Shown: positions 53,329 to 63,289, counted from the stretch's first letter. The stretch is DNA of 64,000 bases from Thioalkalivibrio halophilus (GCF_001995255.1 NZ_MUZR01000014.1:29721-93720); one strand, 5' to 3'. Notes: generated by a model not told the origin, from the letters alone. Program-made: numbers and translations.

Positions 53329-55062
53329 ATGAACCTCACGCGGAGGGAATTCCTCGAAGTCATGGTGGCCGCCAGCGCGGCCGGTCTCGCCACCAATGCC
53401 TGGGCGGGCGAGAGCATCGACTGGCAGCGCGCGCCGTCGGATTTCTACGACATTTCTCCGTTCGGGAACGTGTCTCTGCTGCATTACACCGACTGCCATG
53501 CGCAGCTGCGCCCGGTCTATTTCCGTGAGCCGGACGTGAACATTGGCGTGGGGGACATGCAGGGCAAGCCGCCGGTGCTGGCCGGCGAGGCGCTGCTCGA
53601 CCACTTCGGGGTCGAAAAGGGCACGCCCGAGGCCCATGCGCTGACCTTCCTCGATTTCGCCGAGGCGGCCGAGAAGTACGGTCGGGTCGGCGGCTTCTCG
53701 CATCTGTCGACCCTGGTGAAGCGCCTGCGTGCGGACCGGCCGAACTCCCTCCTGCTGGACGGTGGCGACACCTGGCAGGGTTCGGCGACCTCGCTGTGGA
53801 CCGGCGGGCAGGACATGGTCGACGCGCAGAAGCTCCTGGGCGTGGACGTGATGACCGGTCACTGGGAGTTCACCTTCGGTGACGAGCGCGTCAAGGAAGT
53901 CATCGAGAACGACTTCAAGCCCAACGGCATCGACTTCGTCGCGCAGAACGTCGAGGACCGCGACTGGGGTGACCGGATCTTCGAGCCCTACACCATCCGC
54001 GAGATGAACGGCGTCCCGGTGGCCGTGATCGGACAGGCCTTCCCGTACACCTCGGTGGCCAATCCGGATTACATGTTCCCGGAATGGTCGTTCGGCATCC
54101 GTGACGACAAGATGCAGCAGATGATCGACGAGGTGCGTCAGAAGGGCGCGAAGGTCGTGGCGATCCTGTCGCACAACGGCATGGTGACGGACATCGAAAT
54201 GGCCCGCCGGCTGCGCGACGTCGACGTGATCATGGGCGGCCACACCCACGACGCGATCCCGGGTGCGCTGGAGATCGAGAACGCCGCGGGCGAGCGCACG
54301 CTGGTGACCAACGCCGGTTCCAACGGCAAGTTCCTGGGCGTGCTGGATCTGGATGTGAACGACAGCGGCATCAAGGACTACCGCTTCAAGATGCTGCCGG
54401 TGTTCGCCAACATCCTGGACGCGGATCCGGAGATGGAGGCGCACATCGAAGAGGTGCGCAAGCCGTTCGAGGACCAGCTGCGGGAAGAACTGGCGGTGAC
54501 CGACGATGTCCTCTACCGCCGCGGCAACTTCAACGGTACCTTCGACGAGGTCATCGTGCAGGCGATGATGGAGGAGATGGACGCCGAAGTCGCGCTGTCG
54601 CCGGGTTTCCGCTGGGGCGTGAGCGTGCTGCCGGGCCAGCCGATCACTTTCGAAGAGCTGATGACCCAGACCGCGACGACGTACTCCGAGACCACGCGCA
54701 ACGAGATGACCGGTGCGGATCTCAAGCACGCGATGGAAGACGTGGCCAACTCGATCTTCAACGAAGATCCGTATCGTCATCGCGGCGGCGACATGGTGCG
54801 CACCGGTGGTATCCGCTACACCATCGACCCGCACAAGCCGATGGGCGAGCGCATCACCGACATGGAGATCAACGGCGAACCCATGGATCCGGAACGGCGC
54901 TATGTAGTGGCGGGCTGGGCCGACGTGCATCAGCGGCATGACACGCCCCCGGTCTGGGAAGTGGTGGGTAACTGGCTGCGCAACCAGGATACGGTCAACG
55001 TGGGCGAGCCCTACCTGCCGAAGCTGAAGAACGTGGAGGGCGATCCCGGCCTGGCTCGCTAA
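53329..55062 (+). CDS. soxB: Thiosulfohydrolase SoxB
   Basis: 577 residues; ATG 53329 with CAGGAG upstream. Tat signal TRREFLEVMVAASAAGLA ending near AWA-GE. Metallophosphoesterase-like metal motifs HYTDCHAQLRPVYFREP, LLLDGGDTWQGS, TGHWEFTFG, LSHNG and GGHTHD. SoxB is the periplasmic dimanganese enzyme that releases sulfate from SoxYZ-bound thiosulfonate. No other sox gene is nearby; a solitary soxB is common in gammaproteobacterial sulfur oxidisers that lack SoxCD and store sulfur in globules, which fits the cluster at 0-12 kb. Confidence 0.95.
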   Translation: MNLTRREFLEVMVAASAAGLATNAWAGESIDWQRAPSDFYDISPFGNVSLLHYTDCHAQLRPVYFREPDVNIGVGDMQGKPPVLAGEALLDHFGVEKGTPEAHALTFLDFAEAAEKYGRVGGFSHLSTLVKRLRADRPNSLLLDGGDTWQGSATSLWTGGQDMVDAQKLLGVDVMTGHWEFTFGDERVKEVIENDFKPNGIDFVAQNVEDRDWGDRIFEPYTIREMNGVPVAVIGQAFPYTSVANPDYMFPEWSFGIRDDKMQQMIDEVRQKGAKVVAILSHNGMVTDIEMARRLRDVDVIMGGHTHDAIPGALEIENAAGERTLVTNAGSNGKFLGVLDLDVNDSGIKDYRFKMLPVFANILDADPEMEAHIEEVRKPFEDQLREELAVTDDVLYRRGNFNGTFDEVIVQAMMEEMDAEVALSPGFRWGVSVLPGQPITFEELMTQTATTYSETTRNEMTGADLKHAMEDVANSIFNEDPYRHRGGDMVRTGGIRYTIDPHKPMGERITDMEINGEPMDPERRYVVAGWADVHQRHDTPPVWEVVGNWLRNQDTVNVGEPYLPKLKNVEGDPGLAR

Positions 55063-55073
55063 GGCCGCCAGTT

Positions 55074-55137
55074 GCTCCGGATCCTTGTGATCCGGAGCCG
55101 GATCGTGAAGGGCCGTCCCGCGAGGGGCGGCCCTTTT
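55074..55137 (+). terminator. Tandem hairpins ending in a terminator after soxB
   Basis: GCTCCGGATC/GATCCGGAGC (55074-55098, perfect 10 bp) is followed by AGGGCCGTCCC/GGGGCGGCCCT (55108-55132) and TTTTT. The first hairpin may protect the soxB mRNA 3' end. Confidence 0.85.
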
Positions 55138-55323
55138 TGTTGCCCCCGAGAGGCCCCGAGTGAAGGAGGGATCCCGGAAAGGCTCCCGGGGTGGTTTCTC
55201 GGGGTACCCTTGATGGGAGCGTGCTTGCACGCGAACAACGCGGGGTGTTGATTGGCGCCGCGATTCGCGGCCGGGGCCGCTCCACAGGGCGCCGCAGGCG
55301 CGCGGAATTACTTGGGGAGGATC

Positions 55324-56394
55324 ATGGAAGAACTGCTTTTTTATTGCCGGGCAGGATTCGAAAAGGACCTGGCCGGCGAGCTGGCCGCGGAAGCCGCGCG
55401 CGAAGGCCTGGCCGTCTATCCACGGTTCGTTGAAGGGACGGCCTTCGTCCGCTTGTTATCGGCCGATGGCGATCCGGCACCGCTGCGCGACGCGTTTTCC
55501 CTGGAAGAGCGGATCTTCGCGCGCCAGCGCCTCCCCGCGCTGCATCCGCTGGAGGGCCTGTCACGCGAAGATCGGGTGAGCCCGGTCGTGGAACGGATCC
55601 GCGCGAGCGGCTGGGCGTTTGAGGCCATCTGGCACGAGACGCCGGATACCAACAAGGGCAAGGAGCTGCACCGCCTCGGAAAGGCACTGGAGCGCCCGCT
55701 GGCCTCGGCGTTGCGCAAGGCCGGCGCACTGCGCGGGCAGGGTGAGGCGCAGGGTTGTCGGCTGCATTGTTTCTGGACGGCCGGGGACCGTGTGCAGCTG
55801 GGTCTGGCCGCGCCGGAGAGCAGCAGCGACCGTCCGGGGGGCATCCTGCGGCTGAAGGCCCCGCGCGCGGCGCCCAGCCGTTCCGCGTTGAAACTCGAGG
55901 AAGCCTGGCACCAGTTCCTGACACCCGAGGAGCGCGAACAGCGACTGGCGGAGGGCATGACGGCGGTGGATCTGGGGGCGGCGCCGGGGGGCTGGACCTG
56001 GCAGCTGGTGCGGCACGGCCTGCATGTCCAGGCCGTGGACAACGGTCCGATGGATGCCGACCTGATGGCCGGGGGACAGGTGGAGCATATCCGCGAGGAT
56101 GCGTTCACCTGGATGCCCCCGCGTCCGGTGCACTGGCTGGTGTGCGACATCGTGGACCGGCCCGGGCGCGTCGCCGACCGTATCGGCGACTGGCTGGAGG
56201 CGGGGTGGGCCCGGGAAGCCATCTTCAACCTCAAGCTCCCGATGAAGAAACGCTTCGAGACGGTGCGGGACTGCCTGGACCGGCTGGAACAGCGCCTGGG
56301 CGCGCAAACCGTTCGGCTGCGGGCGCGCCAGCTGTATCACGATCGCGAGGAAATCACCGTGCATGCCCGTCCGGCGCGCGGCGCGGCCGACTGA
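55324..56394 (+). CDS. rlmM: 23S rRNA 2'-O-ribose methyltransferase RlmM
   Basis: 356 residues; ATG after GGGGAGGATC. N-terminal THUMP-like part (YCRAGFEKDLAGELA), catalytic Rossmann MTAVDLGAAPGGWTWQL, ADNGPMDADL/AVDNGPMDADL, CDIVDRPGRVA, and NLKLPMKKRFETV match RlmM (C2498). The preceding 185 bp contain only a short GCGTGC-TT-GCACGC palindrome at 55219-55232. Confidence 0.93.
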   Translation: MEELLFYCRAGFEKDLAGELAAEAAREGLAVYPRFVEGTAFVRLLSADGDPAPLRDAFSLEERIFARQRLPALHPLEGLSREDRVSPVVERIRASGWAFEAIWHETPDTNKGKELHRLGKALERPLASALRKAGALRGQGEAQGCRLHCFWTAGDRVQLGLAAPESSSDRPGGILRLKAPRAAPSRSALKLEEAWHQFLTPEEREQRLAEGMTAVDLGAAPGGWTWQLVRHGLHVQAVDNGPMDADLMAGGQVEHIREDAFTWMPPRPVHWLVCDIVDRPGRVADRIGDWLEAGWAREAIFNLKLPMKKRFETVRDCLDRLEQRLGAQTVRLRARQLYHDREEITVHARPARGAAD

Positions 56395-56405
56395 TGGAGA
56401 CCGGG

Positions 56406-56825
56406 CTATTCGCCCTGGACGGTCACCGTGAGCCGCCGGTCGTGTCCGGCGTAACGGTGCTCCCAGAGGAAGATCCCCTGCCAGGTACCCAGAGCGGGGC
56501 GGCCGCGGGTCACCGGGAGAGTGAGGTCATTGTGGGTGAGCATGGCGCGGGCATGGGCGGCCATGTCGTCGTCGCCTTCCATGTCGTGGCGGTAGGCGGG
56601 GTCGCCGTCGGGCGCCAGCCGGGCCAGTATCGTCTCCAGATCGCGCCGGACGTCCGGGTCGGCGTTCTCGGTGATCAGCAGCGACGCACTGGTGTGGTGC
56701 TGGAAGACGTGGCAGGTGCCGGTGGTGATGCCGGAATCGCCGATGATTCGGGCAACCTCGCGGGTGATGTCCAGGCTCTGGCGCCCGCGGGTGTGGAAGG
56801 TGAGTGGCTGCTGGTACACGGGCAT
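56406..56825 (-). CDS. yjbQ: YjbQ family protein (UPF0047)
   Basis: 139 residues; ATG after GCAAGGAG. TGTCHVFQHHTSASLLITENADPDV and GTWQGIFLWEHR are the family signatures, holding the conserved His and metal residues. YjbQ homologues show weak thiamine-phosphate synthase activity; native role unclear. Convergent with rlmM. Confidence 0.92.
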   Translation of the reverse strand: MPVYQQPLTFHTRGRQSLDITREVARIIGDSGITTGTCHVFQHHTSASLLITENADPDVRRDLETILARLAPDGDPAYRHDMEGDDDMAAHARAMLTHNDLTLPVTRGRPALGTWQGIFLWEHRYAGHDRRLTVTVQGE

Positions 56826-57042
56826 CCCGATCTCCTTGCAAGGGTTACCTGGGCGGGGGTGGGGTGTTTATACCGCATGCGGGACCATGATCCTACCGGG
56901 ACGGCGCAACGCTCGGGTGCTCCCTTCCGTGGAAGACCGGAAGCCGGGCATGATCGGCAAGGGGATGCCGAGGGAACCGGCAGAAACCATTATTGGTCAA
57001 TGGGAACAGGGTTTAATCCAGCAACTGACAAGGAAGCATGAC

Positions 57043-58521
57043 ATGGACTCAGTGACACGTGACGCCGACCCATCCACGGTCGCCGGGGAGCTGGAACGGG
57101 TCTCCTCCGGCGTTCCCGGCCTGGACCAGGTTCTTGACGGAGGGCTGATCGCCCGCCGCGGCTACCTTCTGCGTGGTGGTCCCGGGCTGGGCAAGACCAC
57201 CATTGGTCTGAGTTTTCTCCTCGCGGCGGAGGAGGAAGAGCGAACACTTTTCATCGGTTTTCAGGAGCCGGAGGCGGAGCTTCAGGCGAATGCGGCCAGG
57301 GTCGGTCTCGATACCCGCCGCATCGAGTTCCTGAGCCTGGCCCCATCCGAGGAATTTTTTACCGGCGCCGAGACCTACGATGTCTTCGCTGCCTCCGATG
57401 TCGAGCAGGCCCCGATGATCGATACGGTGGTCGAGGCGGTCGAACGCATCCAGCCGCAACGGGTTTTCATCGACTCGCTGACCCACCTGCGGCTCATGTC
57501 CGCCGACCGCTACCAGTTCCGCCAGCAGGTGGTTTCATTGCTGCGGTTTCTCGTCGATCGGGGCGCCACCGCGATGTTTACCTCGGAGTTTTCGGCGGAG
57601 AGCCCCGATGACGACCTCCAGTTTCTGGCGGACGGTGTCATCACCCTGGACCCGGGCATCTCCAGCCCCACGGTCGAGGTGTCGAAGCTGCGCGGCTCGC
57701 AGACCCGTCGGGGGCCGCACCAGTACCGGGTGGACGAGAATGGCGTGGAGGTGTTTCCGCGCATCCTGCCGCCAATGCGACGGCTGACGAACGGCGCGGG
57801 CAGCGTGCAGTTCCGCAGCGGGAATGGCGATGTGGACGAGATGCTCCATGGCGGCCTCGAGAGTGGCACCATCACACTGATCACCGGCCCCAGTGGTGTC
57901 GGAAAGTCGACCGTGGCGGCCATGATCGCGGCCGTGGCGGCCCGGGACGGTCATCGCGCCAGCGTGTTCCAGTTCGAGGAGGAGCTGGATGGCTATCTAC
58001 GGCGGCTGCGGAACCTGGAAATCGATGTGGACGGTCCGCTGGAATCGGAGAACCTGCGGGTGGAACAGATCGAACCGCTGCGATATCTCGCCGAGGAGTT
58101 CATGGCAGACCTGCTGCAGCGGATTGAGGAGGAAAACATCGATCTCGTGGTGATCGACAGTGTTACCGGCTTCGACATGGCCCTGAACCCGGACGAGGCC
58201 GTCCACCGCCCGCTGCACACGCTCGCCAAGTCGCTGTCGAGGCGCGGCATTACGGTGCTCCTGGTCAACGAGAACCATGCCTTCGGCGAAGATTTCCAGA
58301 TTTCGTCGCGCGACATCAGCCATCTGGCGGACAACGTGATCTTTTTCCGTTATGTCCATGGGGGCGATACCCTGGAAAAGCTGATCGGGATCCTGAAGAA
58401 ACGGATGTCCAATTTTGAACGGGTTCAGCGCCGCTTCGAGATCGCTCCGGGTGGTTTCCGGGTCGGGCAGCCGGCCAGTGCGGTACTTCAGGGCGATGGC
58501 GGCCGGAAGGACAAGACATGA
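57043..58521 (+). CDS. KaiC-like double-domain RecA/ATPase
   Basis: 492 residues from ATG 57043 (AAGGAAG upstream); the longer frame has no ribosome site. Two KaiC domains: Walker A GGPGLGKTT with catalytic-type FQEPEAEL, and ITGPSGVGKST with VFQFEEELDGYL. In the C-terminal domain the stretch aligned to the KaiC phosphosites keeps a Ser but has His where KaiC has Thr (ISSRDISHLADNVIFFRYV). No KaiA/KaiB here. Such proteins, paired with receivers and c-di-GMP enzymes, are signal-transduction ATPases rather than clocks. Overlaps the next gene by four bases. Confidence 0.88.
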   Translation: MDSVTRDADPSTVAGELERVSSGVPGLDQVLDGGLIARRGYLLRGGPGLGKTTIGLSFLLAAEEEERTLFIGFQEPEAELQANAARVGLDTRRIEFLSLAPSEEFFTGAETYDVFAASDVEQAPMIDTVVEAVERIQPQRVFIDSLTHLRLMSADRYQFRQQVVSLLRFLVDRGATAMFTSEFSAESPDDDLQFLADGVITLDPGISSPTVEVSKLRGSQTRRGPHQYRVDENGVEVFPRILPPMRRLTNGAGSVQFRSGNGDVDEMLHGGLESGTITLITGPSGVGKSTVAAMIAAVAARDGHRASVFQFEEELDGYLRRLRNLEIDVDGPLESENLRVEQIEPLRYLAEEFMADLLQRIEEENIDLVVIDSVTGFDMALNPDEAVHRPLHTLAKSLSRRGITVLLVNENHAFGEDFQISSRDISHLADNVIFFRYVHGGDTLEKLIGILKKRMSNFERVQRRFEIAPGGFRVGQPASAVLQGDGGRKDKT

Positions 58522-58928
58522 CCGCGGAAACCCCGCTCGGCGTGATCCTGATCGTGTATCAGCCGGGCAATGCACGCGTGCTGGCCCGGGCCGCCGAGGA
58601 AGCGGGCATGGCGGCAGCCCGGGCATCCACGGCGGACGAACTGCAGGCACTGCTGAATCAACGGGAAGGCCACTGGGTTGCGCTGGTCGATCCATCGGGC
58701 TTCGGCGAGACGGTCTGGCCGATGTGTCAGCGACTGCAGGACCATGGCATCCCGTTCGTCGTCCTTTCCACCAATCGCCATCGTGATGCCGGGAACCGTT
58801 CGCTGCAGTACGGGGCGGCCAGTGTGTTGTACAAGCCGGTCGCCAAGGAGGCATTGCTGAATCTGCTCCGGAGCCTGCAGCCGGGGACGGGATCCACCAG
58901 GGAGGACGCGGATGACGGACAGGCCTGA
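58518..58928 (+). CDS. Receiver-like domain protein lacking the acidic pair
   Basis: 136 residues. A response-regulator receiver fold: phosphoacceptor Asp58 in ALVDPSG, switch Ser/Thr in VVLST and Lys106 in VLYKPVAK. The usual acidic pair after beta1 is missing (LIVYQPGN), so Mg binding and phosphotransfer should be impaired. No output domain. Overlaps the KaiC-like gene by 4 bases and the EAL gene by 17, so translated together. Confidence 0.8.
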   Translation: MTAETPLGVILIVYQPGNARVLARAAEEAGMAAARASTADELQALLNQREGHWVALVDPSGFGETVWPMCQRLQDHGIPFVVLSTNRHRDAGNRSLQYGAASVLYKPVAKEALLNLLRSLQPGTGSTREDADDGQA

Positions 58929-60675
58929 TCCGGGTGATTCGGGGACGAATGTCCCGCCCCCCGCCGCCTGGCGGCCGGTGGCCTCGCAGGCCTCGGCCAC
59001 TGACGTCGGGAAGCCCCCCCGCATCCTCTCGCTGATGGACGGACGCGGCAATCGCCAGCAGGTGGAGAATCTGTTGTCGGCGCGTTACCAGGTGGTCCAT
59101 CCAGACAATATTGAACTGCCGTCAGACGGCTTTGACCTGGCCATCGGCGACGGCCCGGGGCTGGTGCGCTGGCATGATGCGCTGTACGAGGCGAAGAGCG
59201 CCCAGCAGCCGGTGTTCCTGCCCGTGATGCTGATGCTCCCGCGTGCCGACCTGCGCAGCCGGGCAGGCCGCCTGCGTTCCATCGTCGACGAGTTTGTCAT
59301 CAGCCCTGTCGACCGCTCCGAATTCCTCGAACGCGTGGAACTCCTGCTGAGTGCCCGCCATCAGGCTCAGACCCGGCACGAGGAGCTCGTGCGCATCGTG
59401 AACTATGACCGCGTGACGGGCCTGCCCAACCGCCTGCTATTCCATGAAAGGGTGCGCAGCGAGCTGGAAAGGGCAAGGGGAGAGGGCGTATCGGTTCACG
59501 TGGTGGTGATCCACACGCCGTTCACCAGTGTGCTCGAGACTTTCGGTCATCGCGGCCTTGACCGTGCCGCGGTCGCCTGTACCGAACGATTCGGGCATCT
59601 GTTGGAGGAAGGGATGGAGCTCGCCCGGCTGGATACCGAGGACTGGGGTGTTCTGGTTGTCGACGATACGTTGCCCATGGACCGGGTGATGCCGCTGTGC
59701 AGCCACCTCGGGCAGATGGAGCGTCGGCCGATCCGGATCGCCGGCGAGTCGGTCCACCTCAGGGCCCGCATTGGCATTGCCAGTTACCCCGAAGACGGCA
59801 GCGACGCCGAAAGTGTGATCAACGCGGCGATGATGGCCGCGGCACAGGCGGGCGAGGGCGAGCCGGCGTTCTATTCGGAGAACCGGCGCGAGGCCATGCT
59901 GCATCATCTGCGCACCGAGGCGGCGCTGCATGATGCACTGGCCGAAGACCAGTTCGAGCTGTGGCTGCAGCCCAAGCTATCGCTCACGGACAACCGGATT
60001 GCCGGTGCCGAGGCCCTGATCCGTTGGCGTCTGCCTTCCGGCGAGCTGGTGCCGCCAGGGCGGTTCATCCCGGTCGCCGAATCCAGCGGTTTCATCCGCC
60101 GGATCACGCCCTGGGTCCTCGCCACTGCCTTTCGCATCGCCGCGGAGCTGCGCGACGGCCGGGAAGGCAGGTTCGTGCTGGCGGTGAACATCACGCCGGC
60201 GGATCTCGCCGATACGGATTTCGTCAATCAGATGCGAGCCCTGTGCGCCGAGCACGGACTGCCACCCGAAGCGATCGAGATCGAACTCACCGAGACCATG
60301 CTGTGCGAGACCGGCACCGATACCATCGGGCGCCTGCAGACGCTGCGCGAGGCCGGGTTCCGGGTTGCCATCGACGACTTCGGCACCGGTTATTCCTCGC
60401 TCGGCTACCTGCAGCAGTTGCCGGTGGACACCCTCAAGATCGACAAGCAGTTTGTCGACGGCGTACCCGGCGAAGCGGGCAGCGATACGGTGATACGCGC
60501 AATCATTCACCTCGCGCATGACTTCGGCCTCAAGACCGTTGCCGAAGGCATCGAGAACGAGGACCAGCTCGCTTACCTGCGGGATGCCGGCGTGGCCCTC
60601 GGGCAGGGCTTCCACATCGCCCGACCAATGCCCACCGGCGAGTTCGCCGGATGGCTGGAGCAGTGGAACAGCTGA
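58912..60675 (+). CDS. c-di-GMP phosphodiesterase with receiver-like, degenerate GGDEF and EAL domains
   Basis: 587 residues; ATG after GGGAGGACGCG. Residues 35-150 are receiver-like (VDEFVISPVDRSEFLERVE). The GGDEF domain (about 165-320) has TEDWG where GGDEF should be, so no cyclase activity. The EAL domain is complete: GAEALIRW, VAVNITPADL, IEIELTETML, IDDFGTGYSSLGY, LKIDKQF, EGIENEDQ and GQGFHIARP. So it should degrade c-di-GMP, with the degenerate GGDEF possibly binding GTP as allosteric input. Third gene of the KaiC-like operon. Confidence 0.92.
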   Translation: MTDRPDPGDSGTNVPPPAAWRPVASQASATDVGKPPRILSLMDGRGNRQQVENLLSARYQVVHPDNIELPSDGFDLAIGDGPGLVRWHDALYEAKSAQQPVFLPVMLMLPRADLRSRAGRLRSIVDEFVISPVDRSEFLERVELLLSARHQAQTRHEELVRIVNYDRVTGLPNRLLFHERVRSELERARGEGVSVHVVVIHTPFTSVLETFGHRGLDRAAVACTERFGHLLEEGMELARLDTEDWGVLVVDDTLPMDRVMPLCSHLGQMERRPIRIAGESVHLRARIGIASYPEDGSDAESVINAAMMAAAQAGEGEPAFYSENRREAMLHHLRTEAALHDALAEDQFELWLQPKLSLTDNRIAGAEALIRWRLPSGELVPPGRFIPVAESSGFIRRITPWVLATAFRIAAELRDGREGRFVLAVNITPADLADTDFVNQMRALCAEHGLPPEAIEIELTETMLCETGTDTIGRLQTLREAGFRVAIDDFGTGYSSLGYLQQLPVDTLKIDKQFVDGVPGEAGSDTVIRAIIHLAHDFGLKTVAEGIENEDQLAYLRDAGVALGQGFHIARPMPTGEFAGWLEQWNS

Positions 60676-60680
60676 AGCCC

Positions 60681-60694
60681 CCGTGAATTCACGG
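60681..60694. promoter_or_regulatory. Perfect 14-bp palindrome after the EAL gene
   Basis: CCGTGAATTCACGG lies 6 bp after the EAL stop and 238 bp before H-NOX. It could be an operator or an mRNA 3' stem-loop. The remaining 255 bp before H-NOX hold only short ORFs without support. Confidence 0.35.
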
Positions 60695-60931
60695 AATAAG
60701 CGCAACCCCTGAACCCGTATGGGGTGGCCAGCTGCCGCTTCACGGCCCCATGCCTCGTTTCCCGAACGGAGGGATTGAGGCAGATCATGTCCGAGCCAGT
60801 GCATCCGCGTTTCCGCGCCTCCCGGGCTTGTCCGCGCTCGAGAAATGTGAAAGCTTCAACAAGAAAGCATGTTACCGGTATATGCAAGGGGCTGCCGGGC
60901 CGGTTCCTGGAAGCACCCGGGAGGGGGAATA

Positions 60932-61483
60932 ATGAAGGGTATCGTTTTCACGGAATTCCTGGAAATGGTGGAGGACGTCTTTTCGCCCGACGTGGCCGAC
61001 GCCATTATCGAACACGCGAATCTCCCCAGCGGCGGGGTCTACACTGCCGTCGGGACCTACGACCACTCCGAGATGGTGCGGCTGGTGACCGCTCTTTCGC
61101 GCGAGACCGGAACGGAAGTGGACGACCTTCTGGAAGTATTCGGGAAATACCTCTTTGGGCGATTCAGGGCACTCTACCCCGACTTTTTCACCGGGGTAGA
61201 CAGTGCCTTTGGCTTTCTGGAACACGTAGAGGACTACATCCACGTGGAAGTGCGGAAGTTGTATCCCGATGCGGAATTGCCCACATTTGACACCAGACGT
61301 CTTGATAGCGAAAGGCTGGTCATGGAGTACTCCTCGGCGCGGCCTTTTGCCCATCTGGCCAATGGACTCATTCACGGATGTCTGGAGTCTTTTGGTGAGA
61401 CGGCCGAAGTCGACTTTGAGGATCTTTCCCATGGGGAAGATACCCACACGCGGTTCACGCTGCGGCTAGTCGACAATGGATGA
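60932..61483 (+). CDS. H-NOX haem-based NO/O2 sensor
   Basis: 183 residues; ATG 60932 after GAGGGGGAAT. Haem ligand His104 in [11 protein letters not shown] and the haem-propionate motif Y133-x-S135-x-R137 in MEYSSARP are intact; the N-terminal [14 protein letters not shown] is typical. Lacks the distal Tyr expected for O2 binders as far as I can judge, so NO is the likely ligand. Overlaps the kinase gene by eight bases; H-NOX normally inhibits such a kinase when NO is bound. Confidence 0.92.
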   Translation: MKGIVFTEFLEMVEDVFSPDVADAIIEHANLPSGGVYTAVGTYDHSEMVRLVTALSRETGTEVDDLLEVFGKYLFGRFRALYPDFFTGVDSAFGFLEHVEDYIHVEVRKLYPDAELPTFDTRRLDSERLVMEYSSARPFAHLANGLIHGCLESFGETAEVDFEDLSHGEDTHTRFTLRLVDNG

Positions 61484-63185
61484 CGGGAGCACCCTGCAAC
61501 GCAGGCTGGATCGTGAACGGGCGGCGCGCAAGCAGGCCGAACGTATAGCCGAAGAGAAGACACGAGAGATTTTCGAATCCAATCGTGAACTGCGCAGGCT
61601 GAATGAAAACCTGGAGAACGAGGTCGCCAATCGGACGGCCGAACTTCAGGCGGCCCGTGACGAGGCGGTGGAAGCGAATCAGGCCAAGAGTCTCTTTCTG
61701 GCCAACATGAGCCATGAGCTGCGTACTCCGCTGAATGCCATTATCGGTTACAGCGAGATCCTGCTGGAGGAGGCGGGGGATGACGGGGCGAACGAGCTCC
61801 TTACGGATTTGCACCGGATTCTCTCGGCAGGCAAACATTTGCTCAGCCTCATCAATGACATCCTTGATCTGTCCAAGATCGAAGCCGGAAAGATGGATAT
61901 TCATCTCGAAAGCTTTGTGGTTGGCGAACAATTGCGTGAGGTGATGGCCACGGTGGAGCCGCTGGCGGAGAAAAACGGTAACCGGCTGGTGCTGGACGTG
62001 GATCCGGGCATTGAAGCGATGACCATGCATTCGGATCTGACCAAGTGGCGCCAGGGTGTTTTCAATCTTCTCTCCAATGCCTGCAAATTCACGGAACAAG
62101 GGGTGGTCACACTCTCGGTTTTCCATGAGCCGGATTCCTCCGGGGGACAGTTGCGGTTCTCGGTGAACGATACGGGGATCGGCATGACCCCGGATCAGAT
62201 GAAGCGGCTCTTCCAGGCGTTCTCCCAGGCAGATGCCTCCACTACCCGCAAATTCGGCGGTACAGGGCTGGGACTGGCCATCACGCGGCATTTCTGTCAG
62301 ATGCTTGGTGGCGAAATCCGTGTGGTCAGTGAATACGGGGAAGGTTCTACGTTCACGATGGAGTTGCCGGTGACAACGCCGTCCGGCGAGACCCCTCCGG
62401 AGGTTCGGGGCGGTGAGTCGGCGACCGGCAATGCCACGCACGGGACGACCATACTTGTGGTGGATGACGACCCCTCCGTACGCGATCTTCTGGCCCGGCA
62501 GTTGCGCAGCGAGGGGTACTGTGTCGAGGTCGCGACGGACGGCGAACAGGCGCTGCAGAAGGCCAGGGAAATCCGTCCGGTGGCGATCACGCTGGATGTA
62601 ATGATGCCGCAGATGGACGGCTGGGCGGTGCTGAGCCGGATCAAGCGCGATCGTGTTCTGACCGATATACCTGTGGTGATGGTCACGATCATGGATCAGA
62701 AGACCACAGGATTTGCGCTGGGGGCGACGGACTATGTCACCAAGCCAGTGGATCGAAAGCGACTTGCCACCGTGCTCTCGAAATTGACGACGTCCGAGCC
62801 GCGTAACCGGATTCTAGTGGTGGAAGACGACGCCGGGACACGGGATGTTCTGCAGCGTACTCTGCAACGGGACGGGTGGATGGTTTCTCTGGCCAGCGAT
62901 GGAGTCGAAGGCCTGGAGCGCCTTCGGTCCGAGCCGCCAGCTGCAATCCTCCTGGACCTGATGATGCCCCGTATGGATGGTTTCGATTTCCTGGAAGAGA
63001 TTCGTCGAAACCCCGACTGGAAGGACATCCCGGTTATCGTGGTGACAGCCAAGGAGTTGTCGAATGCCGAGCTTGAACGCCTCCACGGCCGCGTCAGTGA
63101 GGTAATCGGGAAAAAGCCTCGCGAGCTGGAAGAGCTCTTTGGGCACATCCGCTCCGTGATCAGCGAACACCAGGCGGCAGACTGA
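61476..63185 (+). CDS. Soluble hybrid histidine kinase with two receiver domains (H-NOX partner)
   Basis: 569 residues. An N-terminal coiled coil (residues 5-70) without membrane helices, HisKA with [19 protein letters not shown], HATPase with SNACKFT, NDTGIGM and [13 protein letters not shown]. Two receivers follow: [15 protein letters not shown] with Asp in [13 protein letters not shown], and [14 protein letters not shown] with Asp in [13 protein letters not shown]. The second ends with [10 protein letters not shown], keeping a Lys near the switch. No HPt or DNA-binding domain, so it must pass phosphate elsewhere, possibly to the EAL operon just upstream. Confidence 0.93.
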   Translation: MDDGSTLQRRLDRERAARKQAERIAEEKTREIFESNRELRRLNENLENEVANRTAELQAARDEAVEANQAKSLFLANMSHELRTPLNAIIGYSEILLEEAGDDGANELLTDLHRILSAGKHLLSLINDILDLSKIEAGKMDIHLESFVVGEQLREVMATVEPLAEKNGNRLVLDVDPGIEAMTMHSDLTKWRQGVFNLLSNACKFTEQGVVTLSVFHEPDSSGGQLRFSVNDTGIGMTPDQMKRLFQAFSQADASTTRKFGGTGLGLAITRHFCQMLGGEIRVVSEYGEGSTFTMELPVTTPSGETPPEVRGGESATGNATHGTTILVVDDDPSVRDLLARQLRSEGYCVEVATDGEQALQKAREIRPVAITLDVMMPQMDGWAVLSRIKRDRVLTDIPVVMVTIMDQKTTGFALGATDYVTKPVDRKRLATVLSKLTTSEPRNRILVVEDDAGTRDVLQRTLQRDGWMVSLASDGVEGLERLRSEPPAAILLDLMMPRMDGFDFLEEIRRNPDWKDIPVIVVTAKELSNAELERLHGRVSEVIGKKPRELEELFGHIRSVISEHQAAD

Positions 63186-63289
63186 AGACATCCCCGCTCA
63201 CACGCGAAAGCGGCTCGAGGTCGCACGTGTGGCTTGATCGGCGTTTCCCTGTCTCATCGTGATTGGGCAGGCGCTGAAGCACAAGAAAA

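Noticed and set aside
57043..58521. A circadian clock KaiC
   Set aside because: No kaiA or kaiB nearby and the phosphosite Thr is replaced by His; the receiver/EAL neighbours point to signalling.
60681..60694. CCGTGAATTCACGG as a firm NO-responsive operator
   Set aside because: Single copy, 238 bp from H-NOX and 6 bp after a stop codon; kept only as a low-confidence note.
60724..61290. Plus-strand frame of 188 codons ahead of and into H-NOX
   Set aside because: It overlaps H-NOX out of frame, has no ribosome site and no family sequence.
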